Shown here piece after piece: positions 1 through 8,703 of a DNA stretch of 47,794 bases. Source of the stretch: Variovorax sp. WDL1 (GTDB lineage Bacteria; Pseudomonadota; Gammaproteobacteria; Burkholderiales; Burkholderiaceae_C); the NCBI RefSeq assembly GCF_001541225.1, contig NZ_LMTS01000238.1, forward strand, positions 61,476 through 109,269. Direction: 5' to 3'. Position numbers and translations under genes: made by a program. Each line of letters starts with the position of its first letter. The stretch's first letter is position 1. The notes beneath the pieces were generated by a model, which worked only from the letters and a program-made list of their open reading frames with translations, did not search any database and was not told where the DNA came from.

Positions 1-659
1 TGGGCACCTCCGGCCTTGCAGCCTACATCGGGCTGCTCGAGCATGGCCGTCCCGAGCGCGGCGAGACGGTGGTGGTGAGCGCCGCCGCCGGCGCCGTGGG
101 TTCGGTGGTGGGGCAGATCGCCCGGCTCCAGGGGTGCCGTGTCGTGGGCATCGCCGGAGGTGCGGAGAAGCGGCGCGCCGCGGTCGAGGAATTCGGCTTC
201 GACGCCTGCGCGGACCACCGTGACCCCGAGCTGGCACAGGCCCTCGCGCACGCCTGCCCCGATGGCGTCGACGTGAGCTTCGAGAATGCCGGCGGTGCGT
301 CGCGTGACGCGGTGTGGCCCCTCATGGCGCGTGGCGGACGCATCGTGGTGTGCGGCCTCATCTCCGAATACAACGAGCCGCAGGCCACGGGCCCAGGCTG
401 GTACCGGCTACTGACCCAGCGCCTGACGATTCGCGGCTACATCACCTCGGACCACTTGCACTTGCGCGGCGCATTCGAGCGCGACATGGCACGCTGGTGG
501 TCCGAGGGGCGCATCCGCATGCGCGAGGACGTGAGCCAGGGGCTGGCCAGCGCGCCCGCCGCCTTCATCGGGATGCTGCAGGGGCACAACCGCGGCAAGG
601 TGCTGGTCTCGCTGGCTGCGGACCACGGGGATGCGGGCGCCGGCCTCACTCCGGCTTGA
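1..659 (+). CDS. NADP-dependent medium-chain oxidoreductase, C-terminal part
   Basis: The reading frame is already open at base 3, so the 5' end lies outside the window. The visible part is the nucleotide-binding half of a zinc-independent medium-chain reductase of the 2-alkenal/quinone reductase type. It opens with GTSGLAAYIGLLE and then the Rossmann fingerprint AAAGAVGSVVGQ. The segment GRIVVCGLISEYN and the C-terminal NRGKVLVSL are characteristic of that family. It would reduce an activated C=C or ketone with NADPH. Its last 14 bases overlap the convergent receptor gene. The substrate cannot be told from sequence; the neighbouring catabolic genes suggest a pathway intermediate (inference). 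Confidence 0.85.
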   Translation, partial: GTSGLAAYIGLLEHGRPERGETVVVSAAAGAVGSVVGQIARLQGCRVVGIAGGAEKRRAAVEEFGFDACADHRDPELAQALAHACPDGVDVSFENAGGASRDAVWPLMARGGRIVVCGLISEYNEPQATGPGWYRLLTQRLTIRGYITSDHLHLRGAFERDMARWWSEGRIRMREDVSQGLASAPAAFIGMLQGHNRGKVLVSLAADHGDAGAGLTPA

Positions 660-1602
660 TGCCCTGTTCGGTGATGACCTTCTTCCACATGGCGGCGTCT
701 TCGCGGATCTGCCGGTCGAGCACCTCAGGCTTGCCGGGCGTGGCCACCAGGTTGGAAGCCTTGAACTTCTGAAGCACTGCCGGGTCGGCGAGCACCTTGT
801 TGAGCGCTTCGTTGTAGGTCTTCGCGATGGCCGGCGGCGTGCGGGCGGGCAGCAGCATCGCGTACCAACCGTCCGTGACGAAGCCCTGGTAACCCATTTC
901 CTTGACGGTCGGGGCATCCGGGAGCTCGGGCAGGCGCTGCAGGCTGGTCACCGCCAGCAACTTCATCCGTCCGGCGCGCACCAGCGGTTCGCAGAACGCG
1001 ATGGTCGACAGCGTGAAGTCGACATGGCCGGCCGTCACGTCCGATTGGCCGAGCGACGGGTTCTTGTAGTGAACCATCCGGATGTCCACGCCGCTCTGCT
1101 GCTTCAGGCGCTCCAGCATCAGGTGTTGCGGCGTCCCGATGCCGATGGACGCAAAGGTGAGCGAGCGGCCCTGGCTGCGCGCCAGGTCGAGAACCTCCTT
1201 GAGGTTGGAGCCGGGCAGGGATGGCGTGGCAACCAGCGCATAGGGCGTGGTCGCGATGATGCCCACCGCCTGGAAACTGGCCACCGGATCGAAGGGCAGG
1301 CTGGGGTGCAGCGCGCCCGCGATGGGATGGACGTTGAAGGTCACGAGTGCCGTGTTGCCGTCGGGTGCCGCCTTGGCCACGTGGTCCGCGGCAATGTTGT
1401 AGGAGGCGCCGGGCTTGTTCTCCACGATGATGGTTCGGCCCATCACGCGGCCCATGTGGTCGGCCAGCAGGCGGGTGAGGATGTCGGTCCCGCCGCCGGG
1501 CGCGCTGCCGGTGACGAACTTCGTGACCTGCTGTGCGCGCGCGCCGGTCGTTCCCAGGAAGGCCAGCAGGGCGGCAGTGGCGGTTCGGCGATTGCATGTC
1601 AT
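646..1602 (-). CDS. Bug/TctC-family tripartite tricarboxylate transporter receptor
   Basis: This is a periplasmic solute receptor of 318 residues, the usual family length. I chose the ATG at 1602 because it starts a signal peptide (basic MTCNRRT, hydrophobic core, ARAQQ cleavage region). Upstream in-frame starts would run into the CoA-transferase gene and add a non-signal leader. Family marks are GSAPGGGTDILTRLL, VENKPGAS and the ASIGIGTPQHLMLERL segment. Bug proteins bind carboxylates or aromatic acids, often without dedicated membrane partners beside them. It lies 44 bases downstream of the CoA-transferase in the same direction, so the two are probably co-transcribed. The ligand is unknown. 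Confidence 0.9.
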   Translation of the reverse strand: MTCNRRTATAALLAFLGTTGARAQQVTKFVTGSAPGGGTDILTRLLADHMGRVMGRTIIVENKPGASYNIAADHVAKAAPDGNTALVTFNVHPIAGALHPSLPFDPVASFQAVGIIATTPYALVATPSLPGSNLKEVLDLARSQGRSLTFASIGIGTPQHLMLERLKQQSGVDIRMVHYKNPSLGQSDVTAGHVDFTLSTIAFCEPLVRAGRMKLLAVTSLQRLPELPDAPTVKEMGYQGFVTDGWYAMLLPARTPPAIAKTYNEALNKVLADPAVLQKFKASNLVATPGKPEVLDRQIREDAAMWKKVITEQGIKPE

Positions 1603-1646
1603 GTCGACCTCGGCAGTTGTGGGCAAATGGTTCCGGCTCGGCGGCT

Positions 1647-2882
1647 CTAGCACGCGGGGCTCGCGGGCGGCTGCCGGGTGATGCCATCCTTCAGCATCTG
1701 CTCGATCTGCGACTCGCTGTACCCGACGTCGCGCAGTATCTCGGCGCTCTGTTCTCCCTGCAGGGGCGGGGGACGGTAGTTCGCCGGCGGAGTGCCGTGC
1801 CATTCGCTGGGAACCGCCATCTCCCGGATCTTGCCCACGTGCGGATGGTCGACTTCCGAGAAGAAGCCGATGTCATGCAGATGGGGGTCGTCCAGCAGGC
1901 TTTCGAAGGTGTTCATGGGAAACACCGGGATGTCGGCCGAGGCCAGCGCCTCCTGCCATTGCGCCGTTGTGCGCAGGACGAGCTGGTCGCGCACGAACGC
2001 GTTGAGCTCTTCGCTGTGCGCCGTGCGCGTGGTCATGGTGGTCAGTCGCGGGTCCGTGCCCCACAGGTGGCCCATGCCGACCACCTCCAGGAACGCCTTC
2101 CAGTGATGGTCGTGGTAGATGGCGCAGCACACCCAGGCATCCTTGGTGCGGTACGGCTGACGGGCCTTGGCCAGCAGGCGGGGATAGCCGAAGTCGCCCT
2201 GGGGCGGCAGGAATTTCTGGCCATAGAGATGGTCGCCGAGCACGTAGGGAACCATGGTCTCGAACATGGGCACGTCCACCTGCTGGCCCTTGCCGGTCCG
2301 GTCGCGGCTGTACAGCGCGGCGAGCACGATGCCGAAGGCGTAAAGGCCAACGGAGCGATCGGCGATGTTCACGGGCACGTAGTGCGGCTCGTCGTCGGTG
2401 TTGGCGGCAACGGCCCACGGCAGGGCGGTGGCGGCCTGGATCAGGTCGTCGAAAGCGGGCGAGCGGGCATAGCGGCCGCGCTGCGAGAAGCCGACCATGC
2501 TCACGTAGATGATCCGGTCGTTGACCTCGGCCACGTCCTGGTAGGTCAGGCGCAGGCGCTTCATCCCATCGGGACGGACATTGGTCGTGAGCACGTCCGC
2601 GTCCTTCGCCAGCCGCAGGAAGGCCTCTCGGCCAGCGGGCTGTGCCAGGTCCAGCACGATGCTGCGCTTGTTGCGATTGGCGGCAAGGAAGACAGGGCCC
2701 ATGCCCGCGTCTCCCTGGGGCCCGATCTTCCTGGTCGCGTCGCCCACGGCGGTCTCGACCTTGATGACGTCCGCCCCCAGGTCGGCGAGCATCTGCGTGG
2801 CGGACGGCCCCATCAGGACGGCGGTGAGATCGACGATCTTCAGGCCCGAGAGCGGGCCGGTGAGTGGCTTGTCTTGCAGCAT
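1647..2882 (-). CDS. class III CoA-transferase (CaiB/BaiF family)
   Basis: A 411-residue protein that would move CoA between carboxylic acids through a covalent aspartyl-CoA intermediate. The N-terminal Rossmann half is clear ([30 protein letters not shown]). The likely catalytic Asp is D175 in [11 protein letters not shown], by comparison with formyl-CoA transferase. It is strongly similar along its whole length to the protein encoded at 10390-11628, including long identical stretches around [28 protein letters not shown] and [10 protein letters not shown]. The two are therefore paralogues from a duplication within this cluster. It forms a leftward unit with the downstream Bug receptor. The acyl substrate is unknown. 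Confidence 0.92.
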   Translation of the reverse strand: MLQDKPLTGPLSGLKIVDLTAVLMGPSATQMLADLGADVIKVETAVGDATRKIGPQGDAGMGPVFLAANRNKRSIVLDLAQPAGREAFLRLAKDADVLTTNVRPDGMKRLRLTYQDVAEVNDRIIYVSMVGFSQRGRYARSPAFDDLIQAATALPWAVAANTDDEPHYVPVNIADRSVGLYAFGIVLAALYSRDRTGKGQQVDVPMFETMVPYVLGDHLYGQKFLPPQGDFGYPRLLAKARQPYRTKDAWVCCAIYHDHHWKAFLEVVGMGHLWGTDPRLTTMTTRTAHSEELNAFVRDQLVLRTTAQWQEALASADIPVFPMNTFESLLDDPHLHDIGFFSEVDHPHVGKIREMAVPSEWHGTPPANYRPPPLQGEQSAEILRDVGYSESQIEQMLKDGITRQPPASPAC

Positions 2883-3010
2883 TCTTGGAGACCAGTTTTC
2901 AATCCGGTGTGCTTAATGTACCATTATCGGAACTTCCGGGCGAGATGTTCAGTCCCGGACTTTTCCGGGCGGCCTCGCGCCGTCTTCCATGCCCTTCCAA
3001 AGGAGTCGAA

Positions 3011-4129
3011 GTGACCCAGAACGCCATGTGCAGCATGTTCAACATCGAGATCCCGGTCTTCGGGTTTTCCCACTGCCGCAACGTCGTGGCCGAGATCACC
3101 AAGGCAGGTGGATTGGGCTGTCTCGGAACGGCTTACTACACCCCTCAGGAGCTCGAGTGGGAGCTCAAGTGGATCGACGAGGAGGTGGGCGACAAGCCTT
3201 ATGGCGTCAACCTGCTGTTGCCGCAGAAGTACGAAACCGTGGGCGAGGCGTCCCTCGATCCGGCCCGTCTTTCGCCCGACCATGTGAAGTGGCAGCGTGA
3301 TCTGCTCGATGCGGCGGGCATTCCTCCACTTCCGGCCGCGGAGCGGGAGGAGCTGATGCAGGCCGAGCTGGGCCGCCTGCACATGACGCCCGAATTTGCA
3401 GGCGAGCTGCTCGATGTCGCCTTGCGGCACCCCAACGTGAAACTGGTCGTGAGTGCGCTCGGCTCGCCGCCGCGTCCCATCCTCGAGCGCCTGCACGCGC
3501 AGGGCATCAAGGTCGGCGCCATGACGGGCAAGGTCGAACACGCCCTCAAGCACAAGGAGGCCGGGCTCGACCTCGTGATCGCCCAGGGAACGGAAGCGGC
3601 CGGCCATACCGGCGTGGTGAGCTCGATGGTCCTCTGGCCGGAGGTCGTGGACGCGGTCGCGCCCATGCCGGTCCTGGCGGCCGGCGGCATCGGCCGGGGC
3701 CGCCAGATGGTCGCTGCGTTTGCACTGGGTGCGCAGGGCATCTGGTGCGGCTCGATCTGGCACGGCACCCGTGAGAGCGACCTGACCGACGAGATGAAAC
3801 AGTTGCTGTTCAAGGCCCGATCGGGTGACGCCGTGCAGACGCGGTCGAAGACCGGCAAGCCCGGGCGCATGCTGCGCAGCAAGTACACCGAGGCATGGTT
3901 GCAGCCCGATGCGCCCAAGCCCCTGCCCATGCCCTGGCAAAGCGTGCTGAATGTCGAGGCTCGCCTGCGCATCGACCGTGCGCGCGCGCTGGACTACATG
4001 ACGTGCCCGGTCGGCCAGATCGTGGGAACCATCAACCACGAAAGCTCGGTTCGCCAGGTGATCTATGACATCCTCGACGAGTTCGCCGACACGATGGAAG
4101 GGCTGGGCGAAAGGTCCGGCCTGGTCTGA
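3011..4129 (+). CDS. nitronate monooxygenase-like FMN enzyme
   Basis: A 372-residue TIM-barrel flavoprotein of the nitronate monooxygenase/2-nitropropane dioxygenase family. GTG 3011 is preferred because AAAGGAG lies five bases upstream; longer in-frame starts overlap the divergent CoA-transferase. The motif GTEAAGHTG carries the probable catalytic base, His199. VLAAGGIGRGRQMVAAFALGAQG (from about residue 221) is the FMN-phosphate loop. Members oxidise nitronates, but many family proteins act on unrelated carbonyl or enoyl substrates. Among CoA-transferase, SDR and monooxygenase genes, a role in oxidative catabolism is as likely as nitroalkane detoxification. Confidence 0.85.
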   Translation: MTQNAMCSMFNIEIPVFGFSHCRNVVAEITKAGGLGCLGTAYYTPQELEWELKWIDEEVGDKPYGVNLLLPQKYETVGEASLDPARLSPDHVKWQRDLLDAAGIPPLPAAEREELMQAELGRLHMTPEFAGELLDVALRHPNVKLVVSALGSPPRPILERLHAQGIKVGAMTGKVEHALKHKEAGLDLVIAQGTEAAGHTGVVSSMVLWPEVVDAVAPMPVLAAGGIGRGRQMVAAFALGAQGIWCGSIWHGTRESDLTDEMKQLLFKARSGDAVQTRSKTGKPGRMLRSKYTEAWLQPDAPKPLPMPWQSVLNVEARLRIDRARALDYMTCPVGQIVGTINHESSVRQVIYDILDEFADTMEGLGERSGLV

Positions 4130-4143
4130 GAAGGTGGGCGGGC

Positions 4144-5007
4144 TCAACCGCCACGGCCACCTGGGCGGGTCGCCGGTGCGCCGTGCATGAGGGGCCTCGG
4201 GTCGCTCGTGCGGTCCGCCTGGCCGGGTGCCACTGCCAGTGCGTAGCTGACGTCACGCTCGACCGCGAAGCGGTCCGCGCGATAGACGAGCACCCCGAGG
4301 TAGACCAACTGGCGATTGGGCGCGAAGAAGGCCCGCATCACGTGTGCCACCGGGCTGCCGACCGCCACCTGCAGATGGGTTGCGTCCTCATAGGTCGCCA
4401 CCGAGATCGAGGTGCGCTCGATGGCGGACGTGAGCGGCGGCCGGGCGTTGTCGCGCACCAGGCGGCTCAGCTTGATGGTGTGCTCGCTGCCGGAAGGAAA
4501 GCGCTGGTACAGCGACAAGGCCACATAGTTGTCCGACACCGTGTAGGGCGTGCCGTTCAGGCCATCGATCTTGCGGATGCGAACGTACTTTCCGGCGGGC
4601 GTGCCCAGACCGGCGAACTGCGTTGGCAACTGGTCGAACTCCTGGTGGGAGAGCACCTTGATCGAATAGCTGTTGCCGTCGCCCTCGCCGTCCATCGAGC
4701 CGGTGGAAGAGAACAGCGGGGCGTCGACACTGGCGGGATCGAAGGTCACGCATGTGCGGCGGCCGCGCTGGCTCGACAGGAGGCCTTCCTCCACCAGGAT
4801 CTGGATTGCCTGGCGGACGGTGACCCGTGCCACCGCGAACTCGTCGACCAGTTGCTCGAGCGTGGGAATCTCGTCCCCGGGCTTCCACAGCCCCGTGACG
4901 ATGCGGTCGCGCAGGATGCCCGCGAGCTGCGCGTACAGGGTGATCGGCCCGGCTCGCAGCGGGGCGTGGTTCATGCTTGCGGGGGCATAGGCGGCTGCGA
5001 GTGACAT
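4144..5007 (-). CDS. GntR-family regulator with UTRA effector domain
   Basis: A 287-residue HutC-type regulator. The winged helix lies at residues 23-90 (ITLYAQLAGILRDRI, VARVTVRQAIQILVEEGLL). The rest is a UTRA ligand-binding domain ending ERDVSYALAVAPGQ. I chose ATG 5007 because GCAGGAGAC lies just upstream; an in-frame ATG at 5046 has no ribosome site and lies in the operator-like repeat. The gene is divergent from the iron-ADH-like gene and convergent with the nitronate-monooxygenase gene. It probably controls the cluster in response to the substrate or a CoA ester (inference). Confidence 0.92.
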   Translation of the reverse strand: MSLAAAYAPASMNHAPLRAGPITLYAQLAGILRDRIVTGLWKPGDEIPTLEQLVDEFAVARVTVRQAIQILVEEGLLSSQRGRRTCVTFDPASVDAPLFSSTGSMDGEGDGNSYSIKVLSHQEFDQLPTQFAGLGTPAGKYVRIRKIDGLNGTPYTVSDNYVALSLYQRFPSGSEHTIKLSRLVRDNARPPLTSAIERTSISVATYEDATHLQVAVGSPVAHVMRAFFAPNRQLVYLGVLVYRADRFAVERDVSYALAVAPGQADRTSDPRPLMHGAPATRPGGRGG

Positions 5008-5023
5008 CCGGGTCTCCTGCGGG

Positions 5024-5046
5024 TTGTCTAGAAAGACTAATGACAA
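5024..5046. promoter_or_regulatory. nested inverted repeat, candidate GntR operator
   Basis: In the divergent gap upstream of the GntR gene, TTGTC (5024-5028) pairs with GACAA (5042-5046). Inside it GTCT (5026-5029) pairs with AGAC (5034-5037). Position and symmetry fit autoregulation by the adjacent HutC-type regulator. No footprint or consensus supports the exact boundaries. Confidence 0.4.
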
Positions 5047-5092
5047 TCTTATAGCACTAGCCTAGACTCGGCACGTTCTTTCCAGCACCAGC

Positions 5093-6256
5093 ATGACGGG
5101 CTTCCAGCATCACACTGCCGAGTTGAGGCTTCACTGTGGCGAACGGGCCCTGGAGGCGTTGCCGCGCGAGCTCGACCGCCTGGCATGCCGCCGGGCCATC
5201 GTCTTTTGCGGCACCACGCTGAGCCAGCCGGGCGGCGCGTTGGACCGGGTCGCGCAAGCGCTGGGCGACCGCCTGGCCGAGGTCTTCCGGGGGGTGCTCG
5301 GGCACAGCCCGGTCGCCAGCGTGGAGGAGGGCGCAGCGCGCATCGCGAACGCAAGGGCTGACGCGGTGGTCGCGCTGGGGGGTGGCTCGGCCATCGTGAC
5401 GGCACGCGCTGCGAGCGTCCTCGCCGCGGAAGGAGGCCGTGTGAGCGACCTGGCCAGCCGCATCGACGGCGACGGCCGGATGCGCAGTCCGCGGCTCGGC
5501 AAGCCGAAGCTGCCCCAGTTCGTCTTGCCGACCACGCCCACCACGGCTTGCGTGAAGGCCGGTAGCGCGGTCCAGGGCGCCGACGGCGACCGCCTTGCGT
5601 TGTTCGATCCGAAGACACGCGCAAAGGCGGTGTTCATCGATCACGCCTTGCTCGCCACGGCGCCTGCGGCCTTGGTCTGCTCCGCTGCCTTGAACGCACT
5701 GGCCATGGCGGTGGAAGGCTTGGAGTCGCAAGACAGCGACCCCTTGTCCGATGCCTTGCTGATGCATGCACTGCGGCTGCTGGCGCAGGATTTGCCGGCA
5801 ATGCGCGATGAGCCGCACGACGCATCGCGGCGGGCGCGACTCGTGCTGGCGGCCGTCCTGTGCGGGCAGGGCACCGACCAGGCCGGAGGGGGGCTCGCTT
5901 CGGTGCTGGGCCACGCCATCGGCCACCGCAGCCAAGTGCCCAATGGCATCGTCAACGCCATCGTGCTGCCGCACACCATGCGGTTCAACCTTCCGGCAAC
6001 GCACGAGCGCTTGTGGAAGGTACGGGCCAGCCTCCCGCCATCGACCGGCGCGGAGCCGACGACGAAGGTGATCGAAGCGCTTGAAAGCCTGTTCGTCGGC
6101 CTGGGCCTGCCACGGCACTTGCGCGACACGGGCCTGCAGCACGCCGACTTCGACGGGGTTGTCGCCGATGCCGGCGCCGACCACTTCCTGCAGCGCAATC
6201 CGCGTCGGGTTGAAGGCCCGGCGCAGCTGCGTGCGCTGCTGGAAGCGTGCTGGTGA
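5093..6256 (+). CDS. iron-ADH / maleylacetate-reductase-like protein lacking metal ligands
   Basis: A 387-residue protein with the fold signature of group III iron-type alcohol dehydrogenases: GGGSAIVTA at residues 96-104 for NAD binding, and VLPHTMRFN. It most resembles maleylacetate reductases (SAALNALAMAVEG). In the canonical family four residues hold the metal. Here the Asp position is Asn201, the first His position is Met205 and the last His position (PHG) is Asn284; only a His near 274 remains. Asn at the first site is usual in maleylacetate reductases, but the other two changes are not. The protein may be metal-independent or catalytically altered. It is divergent from the GntR gene. 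No strong ribosome site precedes ATG 5093. Confidence 0.8.
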   Translation: MTGFQHHTAELRLHCGERALEALPRELDRLACRRAIVFCGTTLSQPGGALDRVAQALGDRLAEVFRGVLGHSPVASVEEGAARIANARADAVVALGGGSAIVTARAASVLAAEGGRVSDLASRIDGDGRMRSPRLGKPKLPQFVLPTTPTTACVKAGSAVQGADGDRLALFDPKTRAKAVFIDHALLATAPAALVCSAALNALAMAVEGLESQDSDPLSDALLMHALRLLAQDLPAMRDEPHDASRRARLVLAAVLCGQGTDQAGGGLASVLGHAIGHRSQVPNGIVNAIVLPHTMRFNLPATHERLWKVRASLPPSTGAEPTTKVIEALESLFVGLGLPRHLRDTGLQHADFDGVVADAGADHFLQRNPRRVEGPAQLRALLEACW

Positions 6257-6306
6257 GCCGGCCCGAGGATGTCTCTCCTGGATCTTTCGAATTCAAACAA
6301 GTACTA

Positions 6307-6324
6307 TTGACAGATCTTTAAGAC
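6307..6324 (+). promoter_or_regulatory. -35-like box and palindrome upstream of the monooxygenase operon
   Basis: A perfect TTGACA lies at 6307-6312, about 90 bases before the monooxygenase start, but no good -10 sits at standard spacing. Immediately after it TCTTTAAGA (6315-6323) is a 9-bp palindrome. It resembles the inverted repeat beside the GntR gene (TCTTTCTAGAC read on the minus strand). This could be a second operator of the same regulator; the evidence is weak. Confidence 0.3.
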
Positions 6325-6403
6325 CATTGTCCACTCGACCCTGCCAGGTCAATTCGCTTTGCCTTGCGACCATCGTCATTCCGAAGTCCAGACAGGAGAC
6401 CCA

Positions 6404-7558
6404 ATGTCACAGATTCCCCTCCAGCACGGCGTGTTCCTCGCCCCCTACCATCCGAACGAGGAAAGCCCCACCACGTGGCTGCGCCGCGACATCGAGCTGG
6501 CACAGCATCTGGACAAACTGGGGTTCGCCGAGCTGTGGGTGGGTGAGCATCACTCGGGCGGCTTCGAGATCATTGCGTCTCCTGACCTGTTCATTGCGGC
6601 GGCTGCCGAGGTCACGCGCCGCATCCGCTTCGGCACCGGTGTGATGACGCTGCCGTATCACAACCCCCTCGTGGTCGCCAACCGGATCGCGCAGCTCGAT
6701 CACCAGACGATGGGCCGCGTGTCCTTCGGCTTCGGTCCCGGGTTGTTGATGTCCGATGCGCTGATGATGGGCATCGATCCGGAGAAGACGCGCGACATGC
6801 TGCTCGAGGCGATCGACGTGATCGTCCGGCTGCTGCGCGGCGAGTCCGTGACTGCCAGGACCGACTGGTTCAACCTCGTCGAGGCGCGCGCCCACCTGCT
6901 GCCGTACTCGCAGCCGCTGGAGATGGCCGTCGCCAGCGCCGGAACGCCCTCCGGCGGACGCGCCGCCGGAAAGTTCGGCATGTCCATGTTGTGCGTTGCC
7001 GCGTCCCAGGTGGGTGCATTCGACGTGCTGGCAAGCAACTGGAAGATCGCCAACGAGGTGGCTGCCCAGTACGGCAACACCATGGACCCGGCCAAGCTGC
7101 GCCTGGTTGCGCCGGTACACATTGCCGAGACACGCGAGAAGGCGCTCGAGAACGTCCGCCACGGCCTCGACCGCTGGGTGCGCTACTACGACATGGCCTC
7201 GCCCAACCCCTTCCCGAAGGATGGCCGGGATCCGGTCGATATCCTGATCGATTCCGGCCGTGCCGTCATCGGAACGCCCGAGGACGCCATCGCCATGATC
7301 GAGCGGCTGCGCGGCAAGCAGGGTCAGTTCGGCGTGTTCCTGGCGCAGCACGTGGACTGGGCCGACTGGGACCAGACCATGAAGTCCTTCGAGCTCTATG
7401 CGCGCTACGTCATGCCGCACTTCAGTGGCGCCAATGCCAATCGCATCGCCACCTACAACGTGATGGCCGAACGGGTCGAGGAGTTCAAGGCCCTGCGGCG
7501 CGGCGCAGCCGACAAGGCCTTCGCACAGCACGAGGCGGCCCCGCGCAAGGTCGGTTGA
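6404..7558 (+). CDS. LLM-class flavin-dependent monooxygenase (luciferase-like)
   Basis: A 384-residue bacterial-luciferase-like oxygenase. ATG 6404 is preceded by AGGAG with five-base spacing. Family marks are LDKLGFAELWVGEHHSGGFE, RIRFGTGVMTLPYHNPLVVANRIAQLDH and GRVSFGFGPG, plus a C-terminal VIGTPEDAIAMIERL. The limonene-1,2-monooxygenase branch shows the same EHHSGG motif and long C-terminal part, so an alicyclic or terpenoid substrate is possible. These enzymes need reduced FMN, which the next gene (six bases downstream) is well suited to supply. It is the first gene of a rightward operon running to about 12.6 kb. Confidence 0.9.
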   Translation: MSQIPLQHGVFLAPYHPNEESPTTWLRRDIELAQHLDKLGFAELWVGEHHSGGFEIIASPDLFIAAAAEVTRRIRFGTGVMTLPYHNPLVVANRIAQLDHQTMGRVSFGFGPGLLMSDALMMGIDPEKTRDMLLEAIDVIVRLLRGESVTARTDWFNLVEARAHLLPYSQPLEMAVASAGTPSGGRAAGKFGMSMLCVAASQVGAFDVLASNWKIANEVAAQYGNTMDPAKLRLVAPVHIAETREKALENVRHGLDRWVRYYDMASPNPFPKDGRDPVDILIDSGRAVIGTPEDAIAMIERLRGKQGQFGVFLAQHVDWADWDQTMKSFELYARYVMPHFSGANANRIATYNVMAERVEEFKALRRGAADKAFAQHEAAPRKVG

Positions 7559-7564
7559 GCATCC

Positions 7565-8683
7565 ATGAGCGCCGTTGCAAGCACTGGAGATGCCGGCACG
7601 GTCACCGAGTTCAGCTCGGTCGACTTCCGTCGCTGCCTGGGTGAGTTCATCACCGGCGTCACCGTCATCACGACCGTGGGGCCGGACGGGCGCCGCTACG
7701 GGCTGACCGCCAACTCCTTCAGCTCGGTCTCGCTGGACCCGCCGCTGATCCTGTGGAGCCTGAGGCTCAACGCGTCGAACTTCCCGATCTACAGCACCGC
7801 CGACCATTTCGTGGTCAACATCCTCGCGGAAGACCAGATCGTGCTGTCGCAGCGCTTCGCCAAGTCGGCGGCCGACCAGTTCGACGGCGTGGCGTTCACG
7901 CCAAGCGCGGACGGCGTGCCGCTGCTCGAGGGCTGCGTCGCGCAGATGGAGTGCCGTCGCGAGGCGACGTATCCGGGCGGCGATCATGTCGTTTTCCTCG
8001 GGCGCGTCCTGCGCATCCGCAATCATGGGCGCCAGCCGCTGGCGCTTCGCAGCGGGAAGTACATGGTGGTCCACGCGCACGAGCCGGTGGCGCCGGGGGC
8101 CGTCGACGAGGCCAACGTCGCGACGCTGTCGGCGATCCATGCAGCGCGTCCCTTGACGGATGAGCTCGGCCGTGAAACCGATCGCACGGTCGGCATCTCG
8201 GTATGGGGCAACCTGGGCCCCACCATGATCTGGTGGCGCGAGTCGAGCCGGCCGCTGCGCACCAGCGTGCGCTGCGGGCTGGTGGTCTCCCTGCTTGGCT
8301 CGTCGACGGGCGCGCTGTTCGCGGCGTACGCGCCGCGCGAGGTGACCGGGCCGTACCTCGACCAGGAACTGGAGCAGCAGGAGCCGGGCGACGAACGGCG
8401 CTTTCGCACCCGCGACGATGTCGAGAACTACCTGCGCGAGGTGCGCGCCCGCGGCGTCGGCACCATCACCGATGCCATGACGCCTGGCGTGAACGAACAC
8501 CCGGTGACGGCAGTGGCCGCACCGGTGTTCGATGCCAAGGGCGCCATCGTCCTCGCCATCGCCATGCTCGGCGACGCGAAGGAGTTTCGCGTCGACGATT
8601 GCGCTGTCGAGCGGCTGCGCGCCGTGGCGGCGGGCCTCTCCATGCGCCTTGGCTACAAGGCCGAATACCAGCGGCATCGCTGA
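7565..8683 (+). CDS. flavin reductase fused to an IclR-type effector domain
   Basis: A 372-residue two-domain protein. Residues 17-172 are a flavin-reductase domain of the HpaC class (FRRCLGEFITGVTVITT, GLTANSFSSVSLDPPLILW, LRSGKYMVVH). Residues 180-370 match the ligand-binding half of IclR regulators (SSTGALFAAYAP, ITDAMTPGVNEHPVTAVAAPVFD, GAIVLAIAMLG). There is no helix-turn-helix, so it should not bind DNA. Known two-component reductases such as C1 of Acinetobacter p-hydroxyphenylacetate hydroxylase carry an autoinhibitory effector domain. By analogy this one may release FMNH2 only when the pathway substrate is bound (inference). It follows the monooxygenase by six bases. Confidence 0.9.
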   Translation: MSAVASTGDAGTVTEFSSVDFRRCLGEFITGVTVITTVGPDGRRYGLTANSFSSVSLDPPLILWSLRLNASNFPIYSTADHFVVNILAEDQIVLSQRFAKSAADQFDGVAFTPSADGVPLLEGCVAQMECRREATYPGGDHVVFLGRVLRIRNHGRQPLALRSGKYMVVHAHEPVAPGAVDEANVATLSAIHAARPLTDELGRETDRTVGISVWGNLGPTMIWWRESSRPLRTSVRCGLVVSLLGSSTGALFAAYAPREVTGPYLDQELEQQEPGDERRFRTRDDVENYLREVRARGVGTITDAMTPGVNEHPVTAVAAPVFDAKGAIVLAIAMLGDAKEFRVDDCAVERLRAVAAGLSMRLGYKAEYQRHR

Positions 8684-8703
8684 CCCGATCGAAGGAACAA
8701 CAC

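Noticed and set aside
6407..8677. A 756-codon minus-strand frame opposite the monooxygenase and flavin-reductase genes
   Set aside because: Low-complexity composition typical of antisense frames in GC-rich DNA; the plus-strand genes are unmistakable.
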